Assembly: GCA_050952845.1 (NCBI GenBank) | Contig: JBMNLP010000001.1 | Coordinates: forward strand, 2,418,001-2,482,000 | Direction of reading: 5' to 3' | DNA length: 64,000 bases | From: JAGVSV01 sp050952845 | Lineage (GTDB): Bacteria > Bacillota > Clostridia > Christensenellales > Aristaeellaceae | Shown here: in pieces, positions 52,488 through 60,271 of the stretch | Numbering within the stretch: the first letter of the stretch is position 1 | Layout of the letters: each line of letters begins with the position of its first letter | Made by a program: the position numbers and the translations under genes | The notes under the pieces: generated by a model | What the model saw: only the letters and a program-made list of their open reading frames with translations | Told to the model about the DNA's origin: nothing | Databases searched by the model: none

Positions 52488-53165
52488 CTAATCTGTCAGG
52501 CGGATGTCCGCCTCCATCGTGCCGCCCGCCATCGCCAGCCTTTCCACATACCCGACCGCCGTCATGTCGTCCGTGCGCAGCGTCAGCCTGCCGGCTGCGT
52601 CAAACGCCTGCAGCACCAGCTCCTGCCCCGCGGCGCCCGGCATCCGCCGGAACGCCAGCCGCAGCGTGCCCCGGTCCAGCGGGCCGGGGGCGTAGCGCTT
52701 CGCCCCGTCCCCCGGTTCCGTGATGTCGGCCATGGCGCGGGTTTGCGCCGGCAACGCCACCCGCACCACCTGCTCCACGGCCACCTCGCCCGCTGCCGTC
52801 GATACCCAGGCCCGGGGCGCGGGCGGCGGCAGCCCCTCCGCCCCGAACAAGCCTTCGTAGTCCATCGTTTTCAGAAAGCTGCCGCCGTTGCCCTCCGCCC
52901 CGTCAAAGCAGGCCCTGCGCGCAAACCCCAGCGCCCGCATCCGCCCGTCGGCCTCCTGGGCCGCGGCGTCGCAGTCCTCCGGCGCCGCCGCCCGCACCGT
53001 CAGCCGATAGCCGTACCGGTGCAGGCCGCTGGCCTCGTCCCACGCGCTGATGGTCTGGGCGTAAGCCACCGAGGGCGCCGGCACATCGGCCTGCGGCCAG
53101 CCCCGCGTCACCGCGGCGCCCATGCCCTGCAGCGCCTGGTACACCCTGCCCGTCATGCCGTTCAT
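52488..53165 (-). CDS. Tail-terminator-like phage protein with an extra C-terminal domain
   Basis: A 225-residue protein. The first 110 residues (RVYQALQGMG, PAPSVAYAQTISAWDEASG, HRYGYRLTVRAAAPEDCDAA) resemble small tail-completion proteins that cap the head-tail joint. The second half (VEQVVRVALPAQTRAMADIT, GTLRLAFRRMPGAAGQELVL, LTLRTDDMTAVGYVERLAMA) looks like a separate beta-rich domain, possibly tail-tube-like. A fused arrangement is unusual and the call is tentative. The start overlaps the preceding stop (ATGA). Confidence 0.45.
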   Translation of the reverse strand: MNGMTGRVYQALQGMGAAVTRGWPQADVPAPSVAYAQTISAWDEASGLHRYGYRLTVRAAAPEDCDAAAQEADGRMRALGFARRACFDGAEGNGGSFLKTMDYEGLFGAEGLPPPAPRAWVSTAAGEVAVEQVVRVALPAQTRAMADITEPGDGAKRYAPGPLDRGTLRLAFRRMPGAAGQELVLQAFDAAGRLTLRTDDMTAVGYVERLAMAGGTMEADIRLTD

Positions 53166-53485
53166 TCGCCTGCCTCCGCTTCCACCTGGGTGTGCATGGG
53201 GTGGTGGCGCACCTGCATCACCCGCCAGAACCGCGCGTCCCCGTCGAAATACAGGTGGTCGCCCTGCCGCAGCGGCAGCCCGCGCCGCGCCAGCAGCACC
53301 CGCCGCTCCCTGGGCCGCACGCTGCCCGACCGGCGCAGCTCGCTCTGCTTGTCTGGCCGCACCGCCGCCCGAAACGTGAACCTTAGCGCCGGCGCCTCCG
53401 CCAGCGACACGCCGCCCGTGCTGCCCTGCACAGGCCGGCAGGGCGCCGCCGTCACCGCCGCCTCATACCGGTTGATCATCCTCAT
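53162..53485 (-). CDS. Head-closure-like small phage protein
   Basis: A 107-residue protein starting MRMINRYEAAVTAAP at 53485. The pattern RFTFRAAVRPDKQSELRRSG, then LPLRQGDHLYFDGDARFWRV and HHPMHTQVEAEAGE, fits minor head or head-closure proteins that sit between connector and tail. Upstream in-frame extension to 54328 is an antisense artefact of the capsid gene region and is rejected. Overlaps both neighbours by four bases. Confidence 0.55.
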   Translation of the reverse strand: MRMINRYEAAVTAAPCRPVQGSTGGVSLAEAPALRFTFRAAVRPDKQSELRRSGSVRPRERRVLLARRGLPLRQGDHLYFDGDARFWRVMQVRHHPMHTQVEAEAGE

Positions 53486-53787
53486 AGCGCCACCGCCCTG
53501 GCGTGCCGGAAGGCGTTCAGCCGGCAGCGGATGTCCTCCGGCAGCCCGGCCACCGAAATGGTCAGGCTGCCCTCCCGCCTGCTGGTTTCGCCCTCCATGC
53601 CCAGCCTGTTGAAGAACACCGCCGCTAAGGACACCTGCGCGCCCCGCAGCCTGTCGGGCATAGCGTCCAGCCCCGTGTACGCTAAGATGGTGTCCTCCGC
53701 TGCCAGCAGCATTTCCGCCAGCAGCGCGTCCTCCACCCCCTCCTGCCCCGCCAGCAGCACGCGCAGCCGGGCTGTCATCGTCTCCAT
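53482..53787 (-). CDS. Phage head-tail connector-like protein
   Basis: A 101-residue, mainly helical protein: AEMLLAAEDTILAYTGLDAM, LRGAQVSLAAVFFNRLGMEG, RREGSLTISVAGLPEDIRCR. The L-x-x-A-x-x-x-I-x-x-Y-x-G-x-x and F-N-R-x-G-x-E-G patterns match gp6-like/Phage_connect_1 connectors, which bind under the portal ring. Located right after the major capsid gene as expected in the head module. Confidence 0.72.
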   Translation of the reverse strand: METMTARLRVLLAGQEGVEDALLAEMLLAAEDTILAYTGLDAMPDRLRGAQVSLAAVFFNRLGMEGETSRREGSLTISVAGLPEDIRCRLNAFRHARAVAL

Positions 53788-53796
53788 GGCCCCTCC

Positions 53797-54921
53797 TTAC
53801 GCCGTCACCACGCTGAGCGTGATCTCCTTGACGGGCTTGTCGTCCTTCAGGTTCACCAGCAGCACATGCGCGTACATGCCCGTGCCCGGGTCGATGTCTG
53901 CGTCGCTGCCCGGCCAGTCCGTGCCGCCAAGCAGCACCGTGCCGAAGGCGCCCGCGCCCTGCGGGCTGTCGTCCACCACCACCTGCCAGCCGTACCCTGC
54001 CGGCGGCGCCATGCCCTCGGGGATGACGATGCGCATCATGCCGGCGGCGCTGCCCGCTATGCAGGCGATGCCGCTGCCGGCGCTCAGCCGCTGCAGCGCC
54101 GTGAACTGAGTCAGCGACACCACGCGCCCCGCGTCGTACAGGTAGGCCGCGCAGTGCCGGCTGGCGAACACGGTGTCCCGCATATACTCGGGCTCGCGCT
54201 TCACTTCCACCACGGCGCCGGTTTTGCTCACTAACTTCAGGGCGCCGGGCTTCACGATGAAATGCTGCTTTTCGCCCAGCGCGGGGTCGTCCTGGATGCG
54301 GTTGGACACCACCACCTGGCAGCCCCATATCTCGCCCACGACGCCCTTGAAGATGGCTTCCTGCGCCATGTCGCCGGCGCGCAGGTAGGCCGGGTCCTTC
54401 CTGAGGGCGGCAAAGCCCGCCGCGTCGGTCAGCAGCACTTTGGGCCCGTCCTGCTCCTCGCCAAACAGCGCCAGGGCGTCGGCGACGGCGTTCGCCGTCA
54501 GGCCATCTATGATGGCAGCCTTCCGCGACAGCCCCACGCCCTTGAGCGCCTCATACAGTTCGTCATCCACGGCGTGGTCGATGGCGTGGGCCAGCTGGCG
54601 CGCCGCCTCGCCCACCGGGTCGCCCATGCCGGACAGCCGCGCCTCGTCCGTGATGCACACGGCCTTGGCAAACTTGCGCACCGATACGCTGACGGTGTCG
54701 GCGCTGAGCAGGCCGGGCAGCACCTCGCCGTTCTCGTCCACCCGGGCCGCCTTGCCGATGTACCGGAACGCCGGAAACTTCAGCGTGTCGCCGGGCTTGC
54801 CCTGGAGGGTGTTGTCCTCCTCGGCCAGGGGCTTCAGGGTCAGCCTGCTGCCAAAGGCGCCCGCCACCATGTCCGCCAGCACCTCGGGGATGATCATGTG
54901 TTCCTTCATGCTAATGCTCAT
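53797..54921 (-). CDS. Major capsid protein, N4-gp56 family-like
   Basis: A 374-residue capsid protein. Family signs: IPEVLADMVAGAFGSRLTLKPLAEEDN at the start, GKPGDTLKFPAFRYIGKAARVDENGEVLPG, then VSVRKFAKAVCITDEARLSGMGDPVGEAARQLAHAIDHAVDDELYEAL and KVLLTDAAGFAALRKDP. From about residue 285 a C-terminal domain (AGMMRIVIPEGMAPPAGYGW, LGGTDWPGSDADIDPGTGMY) looks like an added surface-decoration domain beyond the usual core. Preceded by the scaffold and portal genes. Confidence 0.85.
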   Translation of the reverse strand: MSISMKEHMIIPEVLADMVAGAFGSRLTLKPLAEEDNTLQGKPGDTLKFPAFRYIGKAARVDENGEVLPGLLSADTVSVSVRKFAKAVCITDEARLSGMGDPVGEAARQLAHAIDHAVDDELYEALKGVGLSRKAAIIDGLTANAVADALALFGEEQDGPKVLLTDAAGFAALRKDPAYLRAGDMAQEAIFKGVVGEIWGCQVVVSNRIQDDPALGEKQHFIVKPGALKLVSKTGAVVEVKREPEYMRDTVFASRHCAAYLYDAGRVVSLTQFTALQRLSAGSGIACIAGSAAGMMRIVIPEGMAPPAGYGWQVVVDDSPQGAGAFGTVLLGGTDWPGSDADIDPGTGMYAHVLLVNLKDDKPVKEITLSVVTA

Positions 54922-55326
54922 TTACATTTCTCCTTTGAATAGATTGTGATACCGCGCGTTCTCCCGCGCGTAGAGCGCCGCGCGCTCGGGGTAGGTCATG
55001 GCGCGAACGTCGGCGCGGGGCACCGGCCCCGTCAGCCGGGGCGCGCCGGGCGCGTCAGCCTTGTTGGCTGCCTTCAGCAGCGCCTCGGCGCGCTGCAGGC
55101 TGATGTCCAATGCTTCGTCGCTGGCCAGGTCCAGCGCCGCCAGCGCCTCGCCGGGCAGGCCCCGTTCCTCCAACAATGCCTGCGCCCGCAGGGTCCTCTC
55201 GCGGAGGTTCAGCGCCTGCTCGCGTTCGTCTAAGGCTTTCTCCCGGGCGTCCAGCGCGGCCTTGGCTGCGGCCAGCTCGCCGTCCGGCATCGCCTGTTCC
55301 TGTTCGATGGGGTTCATAGGTTCCAT
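54922..55326 (-). CDS. Phage scaffold-like protein
   Basis: A 134-residue acidic, highly helical protein: a coiled coil (AAAKAALDAREKALDEREQA, LNLRERTLRAQALLEERGLP) followed by ALDLASDEALDISLQRAEAL and a C-terminal YARENARYHNLFKGEM, which is the part that usually contacts the capsid subunit in DUF4355-type scaffolds. It stops one base before the capsid gene start and begins a few bases after the portal gene. No protease gene accompanies it. Confidence 0.75.
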   Translation of the reverse strand: MEPMNPIEQEQAMPDGELAAAKAALDAREKALDEREQALNLRERTLRAQALLEERGLPGEALAALDLASDEALDISLQRAEALLKAANKADAPGAPRLTGPVPRADVRAMTYPERAALYARENARYHNLFKGEM

Positions 55327-55329
55327 GGG

Positions 55330-56637
55330 TTAATCCTCCTTTTCATTTAGTGGAGCCGCGCTGCCGCGGCCCCCGTCCGCCGCCCGCAGCGGCGCGTTGT
55401 CCCTGAGCACGCTGCCGGGCAGGATATCCCTGAGCATGTCCAGCATGCGGGCGCGCTCTAAGTCGCTCTCGGGCAGGCGGCGCACCAGGCTGATCGTCAG
55501 CCTTTCCACATCGGGGGCGGGCCGCCCCTGCGCCTTCAGCCAGCCCGCCATCACGCGGGCGCGCTCCCGCAGGCCCTTCACAAACCACCGCTCCTTGATG
55601 CCGATTTTCTGCTCCAGGCAGAACAGCTTGTAGCGGATCGCCACGCCGCTGACGTTGCCGGCAAAGCTTTCGTCGCCAAAGTCCGGCGTCATGCTGAACT
55701 TGTGGATGTCGCCGGCGATGGCGCGGCGCAGCACGTCGATGTCGGCCTCCACGGGTGTTTTCACCAGCCACTCGGCTTTGGCGTCGCGGTCGGGCAGCGA
55801 CAGGGTGCGCTCCTGCCGCAGGCGCTCCATGCCGGTGCGCGGGTCGTCCTCATCGTAGGACGATATGCCCATCACGCCGGTCAGCACCAGCAGCGCGTCG
55901 GCAAACTGGGCGCGGTCGTTCACGCGGTCGCTGGCCAGCAGGTCGTAGGCGTCGATCAGGGGCAGCACGTCCTCAAAGTCGCCGCGGGCGTGCTCGTCGT
56001 TGAGGTATTCCACCATGGGCACGCGGTCAAACCCGTGCGGCGCCCTGTGGGGCGCGCCCTGCACGGCGCCCTCGCCGGCGGCGGTCCAGGTCCACACCTC
56101 GCGGGCGGTATAGGCGCTGACAAACGCGCCGTCGGGCCGCCCGTGCTCGTCCCGGCGCGGCGACAGCGCGATGCCCATCAGCGGGCGCTTTTCCACCGTG
56201 GCGTCATACACCACAAACGCGCTGCGCGGGTCCAGCGCCGCCACCCTGGCCACGCCCTCCGCCAGGTAGCACAGCGACACCGCCCGCCCGTACACAGCCT
56301 GGTCCAAAGCAAGCTCCACGTCGGCGCTGTCGGCCTCCGCCGCGTGGCAGGCAGCGCGCAGCTCCTTCACCTCCTTCTCCTGCCCGTCGCCCTCGTAGCG
56401 CACCGGGTGGCTGAGCATATAGCCCGCCGTCATCTGCGCGATGTACCTGGGAAACCCGTGGGGCAGCCTGGCGTTGGGCTTGGTGCGCCGGCTGCGCGTC
56501 AGCACGTCGTGCTGCCCCATGGCGTACCGGTTCAGCCGCTCCAGCCGCCCGGCGCCCTGCAGAAATTCTCCCATGGCGCCGGATACAAACCGGTCCGCCG
56601 GCAGGCTGTCCATCATCGCCCTGTCCCTTGTGAGCAT
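55330..56637 (-). CDS. Phage portal protein (SPP1 gp6-like)
   Basis: A 435-residue portal of the SPP1/gp6 family. Signs: LNRYAMGQHDVLTRSRRTKP, LPHGFPRYIAQMTAGYMLSH, ALDQAVYGRAVSLCYLAEG, ALDPRSAFVVYDATVEKRPL, DVLPLIDAYDLLASDRVNDR and SGVAIRYKLFCLEQKI. First gene of the cluster. The ATG at 56637 has AGGAGGTGAGAAG upstream; a longer frame to 56814 would cross the promoter repeats. The terminase genes that usually precede a portal gene are absent: upstream is a divergent ABC operon. Confidence 0.88.
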   Translation of the reverse strand: MLTRDRAMMDSLPADRFVSGAMGEFLQGAGRLERLNRYAMGQHDVLTRSRRTKPNARLPHGFPRYIAQMTAGYMLSHPVRYEGDGQEKEVKELRAACHAAEADSADVELALDQAVYGRAVSLCYLAEGVARVAALDPRSAFVVYDATVEKRPLMGIALSPRRDEHGRPDGAFVSAYTAREVWTWTAAGEGAVQGAPHRAPHGFDRVPMVEYLNDEHARGDFEDVLPLIDAYDLLASDRVNDRAQFADALLVLTGVMGISSYDEDDPRTGMERLRQERTLSLPDRDAKAEWLVKTPVEADIDVLRRAIAGDIHKFSMTPDFGDESFAGNVSGVAIRYKLFCLEQKIGIKERWFVKGLRERARVMAGWLKAQGRPAPDVERLTISLVRRLPESDLERARMLDMLRDILPGSVLRDNAPLRAADGGRGSAAPLNEKED

Positions 56638-56678
56638 CTTCTCACCTCCTTTCGGCGCCAGCGTAGCACGTCTCCCGG

Positions 56679-56708
56679 CTGACATGCACTGACATGCGCT
56701 GACATCCT
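56679..56708. promoter_or_regulatory. Three 10-base direct repeats in the divergent promoter region
   Basis: CTGACATGCA, CTGACATGCG and CTGACATCCT stand head to tail with exactly one helical turn spacing, between the portal gene (minus) and the ABC exporter operon (plus). This is the layout of a multi-site operator; the binding protein is unknown. On the plus strand a -10-like TACAAT lies 29 bases before the ABC ATPase start. Confidence 0.5.
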
Positions 56709-56816
56709 CTGCCACCATTTTGGGGTTGTGACTTTGGTCATGCCAGAACATGACTTTTTCCACGCGCGGCAGGCGGCGGCCTGTTGTACAATGCCGGTGT
56801 AAAGGAGGGAACATGT

Positions 56817-57740
56817 ATGCTTCAAACCCACAAACTCGTCAAACGCTATGACCGCAAATTGGCGGTGTCGTCCATCAGCTTTGCCGTGCGGCCGGGCGAA
56901 ATATACGGCCTGCTGGGGCCCAACGGCGCCGGCAAAAGCACCACCATCAACATCATCACCGGCCTCATCCGCAAGGACGAGGGCAAGGTCACCGTCGACG
57001 GCCTGGACCTGGACAGCAACCTGACCCAGTGCAAATACCGCATGGGCATCGTGCCGCAGGATCTGGCCGTGTACGACGATTTGACCGCCGAGCAGAACAT
57101 CCGCTTCTTCGGCTCGCTGTACGGCATGAAGGGCGCCGGGCTGACCCGCAGCGTGCAGGAAACGCTGGAATTTGTCGGCCTGACCGAGCGCCGCCGCGAC
57201 AAGGTGAAGACCTTTTCCGGCGGCATGAAGCGCAGGCTGAACATCGCCTGCGGCCTGGTGCACCGGCCCCAGCTGCTCATCCTGGACGAGCCCACCGTCG
57301 GCATCGACCCGCAGAGCCGCAACCACATCATGGAAGCCATTCTGAAACTGAACGCCCAGGGCATGACCATCCTGTACACCACCCACTACATGGAGGAGGC
57401 GCAGCAGCTGTGCGACCGCATCGCCATCATGGACATGGGGCAGATCATCGCGCAGGGTACCCTGCCCGAGCTGCGCGCCCTGGTGGAGGAGCACTGGTAC
57501 ATCACCATGGCGCTCAAAGGCGAGGTGCCCATGGAAGCGCTGCGCATGGTGGAGGGCGTAACGCAGATCGACGTGCGCGACCACAGCTACCGCTTCACCC
57601 TGAAACAAAAGAAAAACCAGCTGCGCGACCTGCTGGACATCCTGACCCACCACCGCGTGGAAATCACCGACATGGCCATCAACGAGCCCGACCTGGAGGA
57701 CATCTTCCTCACGCTGACCGGCCGCAGCCTGCGGGATTGA
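56817..57740 (+). CDS. ABC-2 type exporter ATPase
   Basis: A 307-residue ATPase (DrrA/NatA-like). Walker A GPNGAGKST, Q-loop VPQDLAVYDDLTAEQNI, signature FSGGMKRRLNIACGL, Walker B LLILDEPTVGIDPQSR, H-loop TTHYMEEAQQLC. The C-terminal 80 residues form a small regulatory extension. The ATG at 56817 follows AAAGGAGGGAAC. First of three genes, with two ABC-2 permeases behind it. Substrate unknown; such systems export drugs, peptides or ions. Confidence 0.9.
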   Translation: MLQTHKLVKRYDRKLAVSSISFAVRPGEIYGLLGPNGAGKSTTINIITGLIRKDEGKVTVDGLDLDSNLTQCKYRMGIVPQDLAVYDDLTAEQNIRFFGSLYGMKGAGLTRSVQETLEFVGLTERRRDKVKTFSGGMKRRLNIACGLVHRPQLLILDEPTVGIDPQSRNHIMEAILKLNAQGMTILYTTHYMEEAQQLCDRIAIMDMGQIIAQGTLPELRALVEEHWYITMALKGEVPMEALRMVEGVTQIDVRDHSYRFTLKQKKNQLRDLLDILTHHRVEITDMAINEPDLEDIFLTLTGRSLRD

Positions 57741-57752
57741 GGAGGGTATATC

Positions 57753-58862
57753 ATGCGTATCTTGCAGTTCATCAAAAAGGAAATCCACCACGTGCTGTCC
57801 AGCCCCGAATCGCTGCTGCTGATGGTGCTGTTTCCCTTTGGTTTAACCATGGTGCTGGGGCTGGCGCTGTCCGGCGAGTTCAGCCGCGTGCAGCCCATGC
57901 CCGAGGTGCGCCTGCCCATCGTGGCCCAGGGCGACCTCAACAGCCGCCTGTTCATCCGCCAGGCCGAAAGCGCCGGCCTCACCTTTGAGGCAGCCGGGGA
58001 AGACGACGCGCGCCGGCAGGTGGCTGATGGCAGCGTCTCCGGCTACGTCGTGCTGGACGGGGACGGCATCACCTACCACACCAATACGTTTAGCAACTGG
58101 GAGAGCTTGCTCGTGCGCACCTACGGGCGCATCTATGCCCAGCAGGCCAACATGGCGGCGCTGGCGCTGTCGTCCGGGCGGCTGGACAAAATGACGCCGC
58201 TGGGCGGTGAATACGTGCGCAGCGAAGGCATCGACACCGGCCCGCAGCCCACGTCCTTTGGCTATTACGGCGTCACCATGCTGACGATGATCATGATGTA
58301 CGGCACCATGCAGGCCGCCGGCATGATGGACCTGGAGCGCACGCAGCGCACCTACCTGCGGCTGAAAGCCTCGCCGTTTTCCATGAACGGCGTGTTTTTA
58401 GTCAAGTCCTTCATGTCGACGCTGACGCTGCTGCTGCAGGCGCTGCTGTTGATGGCGATGAATACCATGGTTTTCGGCGTCACCTACCGCAACATGGCCT
58501 TTGTGCTGCTGGCGCTGGCGCCGTATGCGCTGTTCTGCAACGCGCTGGGGCTGGCAGCCTGGCAGATGACGGGCAGCGCGCGCACAGCCAGCGGGCTGCT
58601 GAACATCGTGGTGGTGCTGCTGGTGTTCTTGGGCGGCGGGTATGTGCCGGTGGACCTCTGGTCGCCCATCCTGGCCAAACTATCGACCGCAACGCCGGTG
58701 GGGATGTACAACAAGGGCCTGATCGCCTATATCTACGCGGGCGACAGCAGCATGCTGCTCCGGGGCATGGCGGTGTCCGGCGCGCTGGGCGCTGTACTGC
58801 TGGCGCTGGCGTATGGATTGTTTATTCGGAAGGGGGAAAGCCACCATGCGGCACGTGCTTAA
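57753..58862 (+). CDS. ABC-2 type permease
   Basis: A 369-residue permease: one membrane segment near the N-terminus (LLMVLFPFGLTMVLGLALSG), an extracytoplasmic domain of about 140 residues containing EVRLPIVAQGDLNSRLFIRQ, then five to six C-terminal membrane segments (from SFGYYGVTMLTMIMMYGTMQ, about residue 170, to the end). This is the ABC2_membrane_3 topology. ATG with GAGGAGGG upstream; its end overlaps the second permease gene by 17 bases. Confidence 0.85.
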   Translation: MRILQFIKKEIHHVLSSPESLLLMVLFPFGLTMVLGLALSGEFSRVQPMPEVRLPIVAQGDLNSRLFIRQAESAGLTFEAAGEDDARRQVADGSVSGYVVLDGDGITYHTNTFSNWESLLVRTYGRIYAQQANMAALALSSGRLDKMTPLGGEYVRSEGIDTGPQPTSFGYYGVTMLTMIMMYGTMQAAGMMDLERTQRTYLRLKASPFSMNGVFLVKSFMSTLTLLLQALLLMAMNTMVFGVTYRNMAFVLLALAPYALFCNALGLAAWQMTGSARTASGLLNIVVVLLVFLGGGYVPVDLWSPILAKLSTATPVGMYNKGLIAYIYAGDSSMLLRGMAVSGALGAVLLALAYGLFIRKGESHHAARA

Positions 58863-59973
58863 CAACAATTTCCGGCAAATGGTAGCCAGCAAGGGGATGC
58901 TGTTTGTCATGCTGGTGCTGCCCGTCCTGGTGTTTGCCATCAGCCTGGGGCTGCTGGGCAGCGGGGAGGGCATGTACCGCTGGCGCGTCGCCTGGGTGGA
59001 CCACGACAACAGCGCGCTGTCCGCCGGCATGGCGGAGACCATCAAAGCCGATGCCAGCCGCCTGGAAGCCATGACGCTGGAGCAGGCCGATGCCGAACTG
59101 CTGGATAGCAAAGCCGACTTGGCCGTGGTAGTGCCCCAGGGCTTTGCGCAGCAGGTGATGGAAGGCGGCCAGCCAAGCATCACGGTGCGCTCGCTCAAGG
59201 GACAGGAGGTCACCGGCGTGGTGTCGGCGTCGCTGAACCTGTATGTGGACAACCTGCTGCGCCTGCGCGACATCACCGGCGCGAAGGAAGAAGCCGATCT
59301 GGCCGCCGCACAGGCGGACCTGGCGCAGCAGGGCATGCAATACCGCGAGCAGCCGCTGTATACCCAAACGCCCAGTGCCGGCCTGGGGCAAGGCAGCGGG
59401 TTTCTGATCTATGTGCTGTCGCTGAGCATGCTGCAGCTGGGCAGCATGATCCTGCGCGAAAAACAGCAGGGCACCCTGTACCGCATCCGGCAGGCGCCGG
59501 TCCGCCGCCTGGGGTATATCTTCGCGGTGTTCTTCACCGGCGTGGCGGTGCTGATCATCAACCTGGTTTGCCTGTTTGTGCTCACCCACACGCTGATGCC
59601 GGTGCGCACGACGCTGTCCATGTATGTGCTGTGGTTCTACTACGGCCTGCTGTGGATCTTCATGGGCATCTTCCTGGCGCTGACGGTGCGCAGCAGCGCC
59701 GTGCACGGCAGCCTGGTCACCATCATCAGCGTTCTCTCCGCCATGCTGGGCGGCTGCTACTGGCCCATCTGGATGATGCCGGAGTTGATGCAAAAGGCCG
59801 CCATGCTGGTGCCGCAGTACTGGGCAAACGAGGCCATCGGGCTGCTGCAGCAGGGCAAAACGCTGCCCGACCTGCCGCAGCACCTGCTGGCGCTGACCGG
59901 TTTCTCGACGCTGTTCCTGGCGCTGTGCGTCTTCGCCCTGCGCCGCAGCAAGGCAGCGGGGACGTTTGTGTAG
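58846..59973 (+). CDS. ABC-2 type permease, second subunit
   Basis: A 375-residue permease with the same layout as its partner: N-terminal segment LFVMLVLPVLVFAISLGLLG, an external domain to about residue 180, then C-terminal segments (FLIYVLSLSMLQLGSMIL, GYIFAVFFTGVAVLIINLVC, LWFYYGLLWIFMGIFLALTV, GGCYWPIWMMPELMQ). ATG at 58846 has AGGGGGAAAG upstream and starts inside the preceding gene. Presumably forms the channel as a heterodimer. Confidence 0.85.
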   Translation: MRHVLNNNFRQMVASKGMLFVMLVLPVLVFAISLGLLGSGEGMYRWRVAWVDHDNSALSAGMAETIKADASRLEAMTLEQADAELLDSKADLAVVVPQGFAQQVMEGGQPSITVRSLKGQEVTGVVSASLNLYVDNLLRLRDITGAKEEADLAAAQADLAQQGMQYREQPLYTQTPSAGLGQGSGFLIYVLSLSMLQLGSMILREKQQGTLYRIRQAPVRRLGYIFAVFFTGVAVLIINLVCLFVLTHTLMPVRTTLSMYVLWFYYGLLWIFMGIFLALTVRSSAVHGSLVTIISVLSAMLGGCYWPIWMMPELMQKAAMLVPQYWANEAIGLLQQGKTLPDLPQHLLALTGFSTLFLALCVFALRRSKAAGTFV

Positions 59974-60040
59974 AGCATGCAGTAGAATACGTGTCCACCG
60001 ATTAATATTATAGGGCTTTGAGTCGAATATATGATACAAA

Positions 60041-60084
60041 AAGTGCAAGGGAAAGCGCCGAAAAGGCGAAAAACCCTTGCACTT
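60041..60084. terminator. Nested hairpin after the ABC-2 operon
   Basis: AAGTGCAAGGG and CCCTTGCACTT form a perfect 11-base outer stem enclosing a CGCC/GGCG inner hairpin. It is 68 bases past the stop codon. There is no U-run, so it may stabilise the transcript end or mark an element boundary rather than terminate. Confidence 0.5.
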
Positions 60085-60130
60085 CGTCATAAGCAGCGTA
60101 TCGGCTGCCAAGCGAACAAGGCAGTATCTT

Positions 60131-60270
60131 ATACCAACGTAAAACATTCATGCCTCCAAAGGGCTGAGGGATTTTGGCTTGCAACAAGGAGCAGACGAGG
60201 GAAGCGTAGCAGCGCTGCGCTGACCGGGCAGCCGACGAAGCTGCAAATCAAAAGACATGGCGCGACGATG
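60131..60270. mobile_element. Type B inverted-repeat element, left-complete copy
   Basis: Starts ATACCAACGTAAAACATTCA and continues through CCAAAGGGCTGAGGGATTTT, GGAGCAGACGAGGGAAGCGT, a GTAGCAGCGCTGCGCTGAC palindromic stretch and AAAAGACATGGCGCGACGAT. The right inverted repeat seen at 44741-44764 is not present; the sequence passes into the repeat island. Confidence 0.6.
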
Positions 60271-60271
60271 T

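Larger units (their letters stand above)
51240..56637 (-). mobile_element. Phage-derived capsid and lysis gene cluster lacking terminase and tail genes
   Basis: Eight tightly packed minus-strand genes in order: portal, scaffold, major capsid protein, head-tail connector, head-closure-like, tail-terminator-like, endolysin, holin. Several junctions overlap by one to four bases. No terminase, integrase, protease, tape measure, tail fibre or replication gene is present on either side, although the cluster is bounded by an IS5 remnant on the left and a chromosomal-type ABC exporter operon on the right. GC content is high, like the host. It may be a reduced prophage, a gene-transfer-agent-like particle locus or a domesticated capsid. 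Confidence 0.8.

Noticed and set aside
53162..54328. 388-codon minus-strand frame covering the capsid gene region
   Set aside because: Only its last 107 codons are real (head-closure-like gene starting at 53485); the rest is a shifted reading of the connector and capsid genes.
56613..57791. 392-codon minus-strand frame rich in His, Val and Gln
   Set aside because: Antisense to the ABC ATPase gene with its Walker and signature motifs; no homology features.
58822..60147. 441-codon minus-strand frame
   Set aside because: Antisense to the second ABC-2 permease; composition (Gln, His, Arg) is typical of a shadow frame.
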